This document shows, piece after piece, positions 1 through 6,079 of a stretch of 16,420 nucleotides of DNA. The stretch covers positions 1 through 16,420 of the forward strand of contig CAJGCK010000027.1 in the NCBI GenBank assembly GCA_904501795.1. The letters are read 5' to 3'. The stretch comes from an uncultured Clostridia bacterium (GTDB lineage Bacteria > Bacillota > Clostridia > Christensenellales > Borkfalkiaceae). The notes beneath the pieces were generated by a model. That model searched no databases. It was not told the DNA's origin and saw nothing but the letters and a program-made list of their open reading frames with translations. How positions within the stretch are numbered: the first letter of the stretch is position 1; every line of letters begins with the position of its first letter. Both the position numbers and the translations under genes were made by a program.

Positions 1-121
1 CTGCAATTTCGGATAAGGACAAATCGTAAAGATAATATGAAGAAAACAATTCCCTTTGCTTATCCGTTAAAAGCACTTGATAGAGTTCAAAAAGTTCAAT
101 CAACTCAAAATCTTTTTCCAT
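1..121 (-). CDS. ylxM: YlxM family SRP-associated HTH protein (partial, N-terminal 40 residues)
   Basis: This is the first 40 codons of a gene that runs off the left edge of the window. The readable protein starts MEKDFELIELFELYQVLLTD and continues with KQRELF, SSYYLYDLSLSEIA. That matches the N-terminus of the YlxM/p13 (UPF0122) family, small helix-turn-helix proteins encoded between ftsY and ffh in Firmicutes and associated with the signal recognition particle pathway. The sequence around LSLSEIA is the start of the sigma-70 region 4-like HTH. ATG at 121-119 is the only sensible start, as there is no other methionine in the visible part. No ribosome binding site is visible in the 7 bases between the hairpin (129-160) and the start. 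Its own perfect-consensus promoter (163-191) lies just upstream. The ffh gene would be expected next, outside the window. Family assignment rests on the N-terminal motif and on position after ftsY. Confidence 0.82.
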   Translation of the reverse strand, partial: MEKDFELIELFELYQVLLTDKQRELFSSYYLYDLSLSEIA

Positions 122-128
122 AATAAAA

Positions 129-160
129 CAAGGTGTAAAACTTTTTTGCTTTACACCTTG
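129..160 (-). terminator. 11-bp perfect hairpin between the small membrane protein gene and ylxM
   Basis: Arms 129-139 (CAAGGTGTAAA read on plus) and 150-160 are perfect reverse complements around a 10-base loop. Read on the minus strand, the stem is followed by TTTTATT and then the ylxM ATG. It has the form of an intrinsic terminator for the membrane protein gene that ends at 225. However, the predicted start of the ylxM transcript (about 155-158) falls within its promoter-side arm, so it may instead be, or also be, a 5' leader hairpin of ylxM. The function is inferred; the structure is plain in the sequence. Confidence 0.6.
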
Positions 161-162
161 AT

Positions 163-191
163 ATTATATTACTTTAGTTTAACCTTGTCAA
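163..191 (-). promoter_or_regulatory. Consensus sigma-A promoter for ylxM
   Basis: On the minus strand, TTGACA (191-186) is followed by a 17-base spacer and TATAAT (168-163), a perfect match to both hexamers with ideal spacing. The predicted transcription start is about 155-158, some 35 bases upstream of the ylxM ATG. A strong separate promoter makes sense here, because ftsY is cut off from ylxM by its own terminator and by the inserted xre/membrane module. Confidence 0.8.
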
Positions 192-224
192 CACTTTTTA
201 ATAAGTTAATTAAATAATTTTAAT

Positions 225-524
225 TTAATCTTCAAAAGATTCTAAAGACTCTTCTTCATTCTCGTAAACTGCATTACGAATCAGTTTTATATCTAATATT
301 AAATTCAAAAATACATCGTTTATAAGCCAAAAAAAACGAACTACCAGTGGACCTAAAAAAGTAATACATACCCCCACCGTATTCATTACTTCTTTAATAG
401 CACTTTTTGAACTATTTTGTAGAATCACTATACCTATTATTATACATGCAAGCGTTTCAATAACGTAGACTACTTGCATAATTTTTTTAAGTAACTTAAA
501 ACTTTTGTCATTTTCCTTAAACAT
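225..524 (-). CDS. Small membrane protein of unknown function (99 aa)
   Basis: I do not recognise this protein with confidence. It has a lysine-rich N-terminus (residues 1-14), a hydrophobic segment at about 15-36 (IMQVVYVIETLACIIIGIVI) and a second hydrophobic stretch at about 48-70 containing TFLGPLVVRFFWL. A third, amphipathic stretch follows at about 71-85, and the tail is strongly acidic (ENEEESLESFED). Two membrane segments are likely. The layout resembles small membrane proteins common in gut Clostridia, but that is an impression only. The start at 524 is supported by GGAG at 533-536 on the minus strand, 8 bases upstream. G+C is low (about 28% in one 60-base stretch). It is transcribed divergently from the XRE regulator gene and has a near-consensus promoter with a palindromic operator in the spacer, so repression by that regulator is the natural inference. 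No signal peptide or catalytic motif is visible. Confidence 0.75.
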   Translation of the reverse strand: MFKENDKSFKLLKKIMQVVYVIETLACIIIGIVILQNSSKSAIKEVMNTVGVCITFLGPLVVRFFWLINDVFLNLILDIKLIRNAVYENEEESLESFED

Positions 525-563
525 CTGTATTTCTCCATAAACTCAAGATTAAACATAAAACAT

Positions 564-592
564 ATTATATTCTTACATTTGTAAGAAGTCAA
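564..592 (-). promoter_or_regulatory. Promoter of the small membrane protein gene
   Basis: On the minus strand, TTGACT (592-587) and TATAAT (569-564) are separated by exactly 17 bases. The predicted start is about 557, giving a leader of about 33 bases before the ATG at 524. The spacer (570-586) is almost entirely occupied by the 18-base palindrome at 570-587, so a bound repressor would exclude RNA polymerase. Confidence 0.75.
570..587. promoter_or_regulatory. Operator 1, palindrome TTCTTACATTTGTAAGAA
   Basis: Perfect 8-bp arms (TTCTTACA / TGTAAGAA) flank a 2-base centre (TT). It overlaps the spacer and the last base of the -35 box of the membrane protein gene promoter, and covers a candidate -35 of the opposing xre gene. 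It is probably the binding site of the adjacent XRE-family protein, because that regulator is encoded 38 bases away and a second copy lies next to it. Confidence 0.72.
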
Positions 593-599
593 ATATTTT
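572..599 (+). promoter_or_regulatory. Possible weak promoter of the xre gene
   Basis: CTTACA (572-577, four of six matches to TTGACA) and TATTTT (594-599, four of six matches to TATAAT) are separated by 16 bases. The start would be near 606, leaving a leader of about 20 bases. Operator 1 covers the -35 and operator 2 covers the start site, which would suit autorepression. The hexamers are weak and this is only the best candidate. Confidence 0.35.
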
Positions 600-616
600 T
601 CTTACTTTTGTGAGAA
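599..616. promoter_or_regulatory. Operator 2, imperfect palindrome TTCTTACTTTTGTGAGAA
   Basis: This is a second copy of operator 1, identical at 16 of 18 positions. The same TTCTTAC left arm is present and the right arm is TGAGAA instead of TAAGAA. The centre-to-centre distance between the copies is 29 bases, close to three helical turns, so two dimers would sit on the same face of the DNA. It ends 9 bases before the xre start codon and overlaps the region where its ribosome binding site should lie. Confidence 0.68.
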
Positions 617-625
617 AATATTAAT

Positions 626-826
626 ATGAATAATTTTGGTGAAAACTTAAAAATTTTAAGAATGGAATTAGGTTTAGGACAAGTTGAATTAGCAAAGCAG
701 TTAAACGTTAGCAAAGGAATAATAAGCCTTTGGGAGAACGGTCTAAGAGAACCTAATATGTCTTCTTTGATAGCGATTGCGAAATTTTTTAAAGTGAGCA
801 TTGATTATATTGTGGGGTTAGAATAA
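626..826 (+). CDS. XRE-family helix-turn-helix repressor (66 aa)
   Basis: This is a small cytoplasmic DNA-binding protein consisting of one Cro/C1-type HTH domain (about residues 4-62) and nothing else. The domain landmarks are visible: FGENLKILRMELGLGQVELA (helices 1-2), QLNVSKGIISLWENGLREPN (turn and recognition helix, with the S-x-W-E-N-G-x-x-x-P pattern typical of XRE proteins), and LIAIAKFFKVSIDYIVG (closing helices). It is the only gene on the plus strand. The ATG at 626 has only a poor upstream purine stretch (GAGAAAA), consistent with low expression. It is divergent from the small membrane protein gene, and two palindromes lie in the shared intergenic region, so it most likely represses that gene and itself. 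G+C is about 31%, lower than the flanking housekeeping genes. There is no dimerisation or metalloprotease domain. Confidence 0.9.
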   Translation: MNNFGENLKILRMELGLGQVELAKQLNVSKGIISLWENGLREPNMSSLIAIAKFFKVSIDYIVGLE

Positions 827-845
827 TAAAACTTTTAAAATATTT

Positions 846-879
846 AAGGCGTAGTAATATATGTTACTACGCCTTTTTT
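846..879. terminator. Bidirectional terminator between xre and ftsY
   Basis: Twelve-bp perfect arms at 846-857 (AAGGCGTAGTAA) and 864-875 enclose a 6-base loop. On the plus strand a run of six T (874-879) ends the stem, making a good intrinsic terminator for xre. On the minus strand it begins 6 bases after the ftsY stop and is followed by a weaker T-rich tract (TTAAATATTTT), so it probably also ends the asnS-to-ftsY transcript. Confidence 0.85.
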
Positions 880-880
880 A

Positions 881-1777
881 TTAAAATAAACTTTCTACGT
901 ATTCTTTTGCGTTAAAATCTTCTATATCGTCTATTTTTTCGCCCGTACCAACGTAAACCACGGGAACTTCAAGTTCGTAAGATAGAGAAACTATAAATCC
1001 GCCTTTAGCCGTTCCGTCTAATTTAGTTAAAATTATACCGTCTAGCCCAACTGCCTCGTTAAACACTTCAACTTGATTAAAAGCGTTTTGCCCGGTAGTT
1101 GCATCTAGCACGATAAACTTATAAAAATTACAGTCAGGCCATTCTCGTTTAACCACTCTATCCATCTTTTTAAGTTCTTCCATAAGGTTGCTTTTAACGT
1201 GCAATCTACCCGCAGTATCTATCACTAAAACGTCAGTGTTTTTTGCTTTTGCAGAAGACACGGCGTCGTACACCACGGCAGAAGCGTCCGCCCCTTCGGT
1301 ATGCTTTACTATACGAACTTTCGCTCTGTCAGCCCAAACGGAAAGTTGGTCGGAAGCGGCGGCACGGAAGGTGTCGCCAGCGGCTATGGTAACCGTTTTC
1401 CCTTCTTTAACGAATTTGTTGGCAAGTTTGCCTATGGTGGTAGTTTTACCAACACCGTTAACGCCTATAAGCATTATCACGGCGGGATATTTTATTTCTA
1501 CGGGGTCAGCGTAAGATAAAGTTTCGTAAAGTTCACTTTTGAGTAGCGAAGTTACGTATTCTTTGTCTTTACACTTTTCTTTAATGGCTTGGTCACGAAT
1601 TTCTTCTACAATTTCCATTGAAGTTTTTACCGAAACGTCAGAAGATATTAAGACGTCTTCTAACTGCTCGTAAAATTCTTCGCCTAATTTGTTTTGTGAA
1701 AACAGCGCGCTAAGTTTTTTGCTTATCCCGTCTCTTGTTTTGCTTAACACCTGTTTGATTTTGCTAAAAAGTCCCAT
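881..1777 (-). CDS. ftsY: Signal recognition particle receptor FtsY
   Basis: FtsY is the SRP-GTPase that receives ribosome-nascent chain-SRP complexes at the membrane and hands them to SecYEG. All NG-domain landmarks are present (numbering from the ATG at 1777): a helical N domain (about 1-85), P-loop GVNGVGKTT at 105-113, DTFRAAA at 135-141, DTAGRLH at 187-193, DATTGQNA at 225-232, TKLDGTAKGG at 251-260 and the closing GTGEKIDDIEDF at 277-288. FtsY is told from Ffh by the lack of an M domain and by the sequence ending right after the G domain. There is no acidic A domain, as is usual in Gram-positives. I chose ATG at 1777 (MGLFSKIKQ, 298 aa) over an in-frame GTG at 1783, because GGGG at 1786-1783 sits 5 bases before the ATG while the GTG lacks a well-placed Shine-Dalgarno sequence. 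It follows smc by 14 bases and is the last gene of its operon. Confidence 0.96.
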   Translation of the reverse strand: MGLFSKIKQVLSKTRDGISKKLSALFSQNKLGEEFYEQLEDVLISSDVSVKTSMEIVEEIRDQAIKEKCKDKEYVTSLLKSELYETLSYADPVEIKYPAVIMLIGVNGVGKTTTIGKLANKFVKEGKTVTIAAGDTFRAAASDQLSVWADRAKVRIVKHTEGADASAVVYDAVSSAKAKNTDVLVIDTAGRLHVKSNLMEELKKMDRVVKREWPDCNFYKFIVLDATTGQNAFNQVEVFNEAVGLDGIILTKLDGTAKGGFIVSLSYELEVPVVYVGTGEKIDDIEDFNAKEYVESLF

Positions 1778-1780
1778 ATA

Positions 1781-1786
1781 CACCCC
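1781..1786 (-). promoter_or_regulatory. Ribosome binding site deciding the ftsY start
   Basis: GGGGTG on the minus strand (1786-1781) complements part of the 16S rRNA tail and lies just upstream of the ATG at 1777. It overlaps the alternative GTG start (1783-1781), which argues against that codon being used. Confidence 0.5.
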
Positions 1787-1791
1787 GTGTT

Positions 1792-4700
1792 TTAACCTAG
1801 TTGGTCAACCGCCACGTCACTTAATTTTACTGATACCGTTTTAGAAACGCCCTTTTCTTGCATGGTTACGCCAAACAATGCGTCTGCAAGTTCCATCGTG
1901 GGTTTTCTATGCGTGATTACTATAAACTGAGTTTCTTCGCTAAATTTCTTTAAGTATCTTGCAAATCTATCTACGTTCGCTTCGTCAAGAGCCGCCTCGA
2001 TTTCGTCAAGTACGCAGAAAGGCATGGGGCGTAAACGCAATATTGAGAATAGTATCGCAATTGCGGTAAGCGCCTTTTCGCCACCAGATAAAAGCGATAA
2101 CTTTTGAAGTTTCTTTCCCGGTGGCTCGGCAATTATTTCTACGCCTGCTTCTAGTTTATCGGTCGCGTTCGTATAGTCTAATTCGAGCATCGCTCTTCCG
2201 CCACCGAACAATTCTTTAAATATACGCTTAAAGTTTTCGTTGATTTTGTTAAAGCCTTCGTCAAATTGCGTTAGCATCTCTTCTTTAATCTTGTCGATTG
2301 CTTGTTGGATATCCGCTTCGGCTTTTTCTAAATCTTCTTTCTGAGCGTTCATTTCTTCATAACGCTCTTTTAAGAGTTTAAAGTCTTCTATTGCAGTTGC
2401 GTTGATTGCGCCAAGTGAACTACGTTTACGGCGTAGACGGTTGATTTCTTGCTCGCCCGCATTTCCGTCGTATCCCGGCTCTTTAACCTTTTGCGCCGTT
2501 TCGTAAGTTTCTTGATAGTCTTCCCAAATACTTTGTTGTAAGTATTCTAAGTCTGAATCAATCTTGGCAAGCGCAATCTCTTCGGCGTGTTTTTTCTCCG
2601 TCAATAACCCGATTGCTTCGTTTAATCTTTGGCGTTCGGTTTCTATAGCGGAGAACCGATTGTTTAATTGTACTTTGCTATTGTCGATTTCTTCTATCTT
2701 CTTTCTAATTCCGTTAACGTAGTCTTGCTCTTCTTTCGTTAACGCTACTTTCTCTTGGTCTATACGCAAGCCTTCTATAAGTTTTTCAGCGCCTTGAACG
2801 TTGTTCTTCAACGTCAAAATTATCTCTTCACTTTCTTTTATAACCGTTTTTAATCGGCTATTTTCGTTGTCTAAAGCCGTAATCCTTGCGTTTAATTCGG
2901 TCAATTCAACTTGTAGCAAAGTACTCTTTTCTAAAAGCGCGTCTCTCTCTTTTTTAAGCCCGTCGAATTCCAACTGTTGTTGACCCGCACGGTCTTTTGC
3001 GTTAATACGCTCTCTTTCGAGTTTATCACCACCGCTTAGCACCGCTTGATATTTAGCGTCTACTTCGCTAATACGCTTGTCAATTTCTTCAATAAGATCG
3101 TTAACCGCTTCAATATCTTTGCCGAGTTCAATAAGTGCGGTTTCTACTAAACTACTCTTTTCTCTCTCTACAACTACCTGTTGGCGTTTTGCCGTTATCA
3201 TTTCGTTTAATACCGAAAGTTCGTCTAACGCCTTGTCACGATCAACTTCAATTTCGCCCTTTTCTTTTTGGGCTTTTTCCATTTCTTCACGCTTTGCTTT
3301 TAACAAGTTTGCGTTTTCTTCTATCTTTCTATCCCCAGATAAAATTCCAACTGATTCTTGACGGCGCGAGCCACCCGTCATAGCGCCTTGCGTAGAGAAA
3401 ACGTCACCATCGAGAGTAACTATCTTGAACGCAAAACGGTACTTTTGCGCAATACGCGTTGCGTTTTCGATATTATCAACGATAAGAGTATTTCCAAGTA
3501 AATTAGAAATTACGTTTTCATATTCACTGGTGTAAGTTACTAGTTTGTTAGCAACACCAAGTGCACCAGTTTCTGCTAACGCGTTGGTTACTTGCACGCT
3601 TTGTTCGCGCGGTTTTACCGAAGTTATCGGCAAAAAGGTTACTCTACCAAATTTGTTAACCTTTAAATATTCTATTAAGTACTTCGCGTCGTCAGGCGTT
3701 GCGGTTACAACGTTTTGCGCGGACGAAGCTAGCGCCGTTTCTAACGCTATATCGTACTTCCTATCGCTTTTTATAAGTTCTGCAACCACGCCTTTAATTT
3801 TAGATTTAAGCGCAGGGTTTTCCTTAGCCTTGTTCAAAAGTAGTTTAACGCTTGGAATATACCCTTCGTAATTCTCTTTTAAACCTTTATAGAAGTTGTC
3901 TTTGGTAACGAGCGAAGTAATAACCGAGCCAAGCGAATAAATCTCATTGTCAATTTTAGCAACACGCTCGTTCCCTTCTCTAACGCGGTTTTCCGTTTTG
4001 TCTATCTCGTTCTTTAAGTCGAACACGCTTCGGTCAAGACCAGCGATACTGTTATCTAACGCTTCTTTTTCGTTAAATTTGTTGTCACGTTTAACGCAAA
4101 GCCCGTCCAACTTTTCAGTTAGTTCGTTTTTCTTTTCTAAAAGGTTGCTCTTTTCAATAGACATCGTGCCTTTGTTAACCTTAATGTCCGTTAGCGATTC
4201 AATGCTTTCTATAACCTTTTTTTGATGCGCTTCGGCAAGTTCTTCGTTAAGTGCAATTTTTTCGTTAATATACGTTAACTTATGGTTTACCGTTGAGTTT
4301 TCCGCAGTCTTCGTTTTTATTTGCTCTTTAATTTCTTCTAAAGTACTAAGGTTCTTTGAAAAGTTAGTTTTGCTGTCTTTAATAAGGGTCTCGTTCGATT
4401 CTATCTCTTTATTTGCCCGCTCTACTTGACCTAGTAAGTGGGTTATTCTCTGTTCGTAAAGTTGTTTTGCACCGGATGATTTTTCCATACTAACGCGTTT
4501 TTCTAAAAGTTCTTCGTTAAGCGCTCTTAGTGAATTATCTGCGTTAGAAATTTCAAACAATACGTTATCGTGGTCTTTTTTATTGTCTTCTAACTCTTTT
4601 TGGCGAAGGGCAGTTTCTTCTTCTATCCCCTTCATTTTTTGATAAATTTTATTCTTTGAACTTTCAACCCCTTCTACCTTTGCCATATAGGTGTTGAGTT

Positions 4701-5376
4701 CGTGAAATTTTAGTTGCTCGGAAAGTTCGTTAAACTCTTTTGCCTTTTTAGCCTGATTTTCAAGCGGGCCAAGGTTACTTTCTATCTCCGATAATATGTC
4801 GGTATATCTAATTATGTTTTCGTGCGTGCGCTCCAACTTCCTTTCCGATTCGTTCTTTCTCGATTTGAACTTGGATATTCCCGTTGCTTCTTCGAAAATA
4901 ACACGCCTATCTTCAGGCTTTGCCGACATTATCTCTTCAACCTTGCCTTGCCCGATTATAGTATAGCCTTCTTTACCTATACCACATTCACGCAATAAGT
5001 CTATAATATCACGAAGCCTTGATTGTTGCTTGTTTATGTAATATTCACTTTCACCGCTACGGAAAAGTTTACGGGTTATGATAACTTCGTTATAGTCTAG
5101 GCTAAACATCCTATTGCTGTTGTCAAAATAAAGAGACACTTCGCAATAAGATAAAGATTTCCTGCCTTGCGTACCAGCAAAAATAACGTCTTGCATGCTA
5201 GAACCACGCAAACTCTTTGCCGATTGTTCGCCTAGCACCCATCTAATAGCGTCCGCTACGTTACTCTTACCGCAACCGTTAGGGCCTACTATTCCGGTTA
5301 TTCCGTTGCCGAATTTAATTTCCGCCTTGTCGGCAAACGATTTAAATCCGTATATTTCAATCTTTTCAAAGTTCAT
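1792..5376 (-). CDS. smc: Chromosome segregation ATPase SMC
   Basis: SMC is the bacterial condensin core. It dimerises through its hinge, binds ScpA/ScpB and organises the chromosome. The full 1194-residue protein shows every expected part. The N-terminal head has Walker A GPNGCGKSN at 31-39, QSAKSLRG at 51-58 and GQGKVEEIM at 142-150. A coiled coil covers about 165-495. The hinge is about 500-675, starting near ENYEGYIPSV and ending with GDVFSTQGAMTGGSRR. The returning coiled coil is about 685-1030. The C-terminal head has the ABC signature LSGGEKALTAIA from 1096, Walker B PFCVLDE ending at 1125 and D-loop ALDEAN at 1129-1134. Length is typical of Firmicutes SMC (about 1190). Its ATG shares one base with the rnc stop codon (TAATG), implying translational coupling, and ftsY follows after 14 bases. 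The scpA and scpB genes are not in the window. Confidence 0.98.
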   Translation of the reverse strand: MNFEKIEIYGFKSFADKAEIKFGNGITGIVGPNGCGKSNVADAIRWVLGEQSAKSLRGSSMQDVIFAGTQGRKSLSYCEVSLYFDNSNRMFSLDYNEVIITRKLFRSGESEYYINKQQSRLRDIIDLLRECGIGKEGYTIIGQGKVEEIMSAKPEDRRVIFEEATGISKFKSRKNESERKLERTHENIIRYTDILSEIESNLGPLENQAKKAKEFNELSEQLKFHELNTYMAKVEGVESSKNKIYQKMKGIEEETALRQKELEDNKKDHDNVLFEISNADNSLRALNEELLEKRVSMEKSSGAKQLYEQRITHLLGQVERANKEIESNETLIKDSKTNFSKNLSTLEEIKEQIKTKTAENSTVNHKLTYINEKIALNEELAEAHQKKVIESIESLTDIKVNKGTMSIEKSNLLEKKNELTEKLDGLCVKRDNKFNEKEALDNSIAGLDRSVFDLKNEIDKTENRVREGNERVAKIDNEIYSLGSVITSLVTKDNFYKGLKENYEGYIPSVKLLLNKAKENPALKSKIKGVVAELIKSDRKYDIALETALASSAQNVVTATPDDAKYLIEYLKVNKFGRVTFLPITSVKPREQSVQVTNALAETGALGVANKLVTYTSEYENVISNLLGNTLIVDNIENATRIAQKYRFAFKIVTLDGDVFSTQGAMTGGSRRQESVGILSGDRKIEENANLLKAKREEMEKAQKEKGEIEVDRDKALDELSVLNEMITAKRQQVVVEREKSSLVETALIELGKDIEAVNDLIEEIDKRISEVDAKYQAVLSGGDKLERERINAKDRAGQQQLEFDGLKKERDALLEKSTLLQVELTELNARITALDNENSRLKTVIKESEEIILTLKNNVQGAEKLIEGLRIDQEKVALTKEEQDYVNGIRKKIEEIDNSKVQLNNRFSAIETERQRLNEAIGLLTEKKHAEEIALAKIDSDLEYLQQSIWEDYQETYETAQKVKEPGYDGNAGEQEINRLRRKRSSLGAINATAIEDFKLLKERYEEMNAQKEDLEKAEADIQQAIDKIKEEMLTQFDEGFNKINENFKRIFKELFGGGRAMLELDYTNATDKLEAGVEIIAEPPGKKLQKLSLLSGGEKALTAIAILFSILRLRPMPFCVLDEIEAALDEANVDRFARYLKKFSEETQFIVITHRKPTMELADALFGVTMQEKGVSKTVSVKLSDVAVDQLG

Positions 5377-6074
5377 TAAACTTTTCCATCCTCTAATAAT
5401 TTTTCAAGCGCAAACTTGGCAGACTGCGTTTCCGCAACCTTTTTACTTTTACCAACGCCCACGCCTATTACCGTGCCGTTTAAACTAACGCTCACTTTAA
5501 AACTTGGGTCGTGGTCGGGCCCCGTTTTCGATAACGTTTCGTACCTCAACGAGCCGAGTTTTTTCTTTTGAACGTATTCTTGCAAGTTTGATTTATCGTC
5601 TTTTAGTTTTTCTTTTTTTACTGCCTTTTGCTCGGTTCTAAAATAGGCTATTAGCGTGCGGTTTAAAAAATCTTTTGCACTTTTCATTCCACCGTCTAGA
5701 TATATCCCTGCAACTATTGCTTCGTACACGCTTGAATACAACTTTTCGTCTTGCGAAGCAAATTTGCTTTGCCCTTTCCCAAGCAAAACGTATTCAGTTA
5801 GTCCCAAGCGCTCTATCGCCTTTTGCAAGGGCTTTCGCGAAACCAAATTTTTTCGCTTTTCGGTTAGGTCGCCTTCATCACCCTTACAGTTTTTAAAAAG
5901 AAACTCGGTAACTACGAACTGTATAACCGAATCACCAAAAAATTCTAGCAACTCGTTATTATCGCCACCGTGTTCGTATGAATAAGAAGAGTGCGTAAAA
6001 CACTTGCGAAGCAAAGCCTGGTCTTTAAATTTATAGCCTAATTTTTCTTGACAATCGCTTAAATCAAAAATCAT
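5376..6074 (-). CDS. rnc: Ribonuclease III
   Basis: RNase III is the double-strand-specific endoribonuclease that processes rRNA precursors and structured mRNAs. The 232-residue protein has the family signature NELLEFFGDS at 40-49 (acidic residues E41, E44, D48), DEGDLTEKR at 66-74 (E67), and the second catalytic segment YEAIVAGIYLDGG at 117-129 (E118). A double-stranded RNA-binding domain covers about 160-230, with SNLQEYVQ, the loop GPDHDPSF and the final helix KKVAETQSAKFALEKL. The residue that aligns with E. coli Asp114 is Ser115 here (context YSSVYEA instead of ADxxEA), an unusual change in the metal site; the other catalytic acids are intact. The start has AAGGCGG directly upstream and GGAG slightly further away. 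It follows plsX by 5 bases and its stop overlaps the smc start. In many Firmicutes acpP lies between plsX and rnc; here it does not. Confidence 0.96.
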   Translation of the reverse strand: MIFDLSDCQEKLGYKFKDQALLRKCFTHSSYSYEHGGDNNELLEFFGDSVIQFVVTEFLFKNCKGDEGDLTEKRKNLVSRKPLQKAIERLGLTEYVLLGKGQSKFASQDEKLYSSVYEAIVAGIYLDGGMKSAKDFLNRTLIAYFRTEQKAVKKEKLKDDKSNLQEYVQKKKLGSLRYETLSKTGPDHDPSFKVSVSLNGTVIGVGVGKSKKVAETQSAKFALEKLLEDGKV

Positions 6075-6079
6075 CCGCC

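Noticed and set aside
589..801. Minus-strand open frame of 70 codons opposite the xre gene
   Set aside because: It lies entirely over the operator region and the clear XRE gene, and has no family features. It is a shadow of the coding strand.
225..826. Calling the xre/membrane pair a toxin-antitoxin system
   Set aside because: The genes are divergent, not co-transcribed, and the membrane protein has no known toxin signature. Repression alone does not show toxicity.
129..875. Flanking hairpins (129-160 and 846-875) as matching ends of a mobile element
   Set aside because: The arms AAGGTGTAAA and AAGGCGTAGTAA share only a few bases, no target duplication is visible, and no transposase or integrase is present. 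Both fit better as terminators.
1188..1514. Plus-strand open frames antisense to ftsY
   Set aside because: FtsY motifs are complete on the minus strand. These frames have no ribosome binding site or recognisable motif.
1778..1783. GTG start for ftsY
   Set aside because: It gives only two extra residues, lacks a well-placed ribosome binding site, and overlaps the site that serves the ATG at 1777.
3077..3361. Plus-strand open frames rich in serine and phenylalanine opposite smc
   Set aside because: Their composition is what the complement of coiled-coil codons gives, and the SMC frame is intact across the region.
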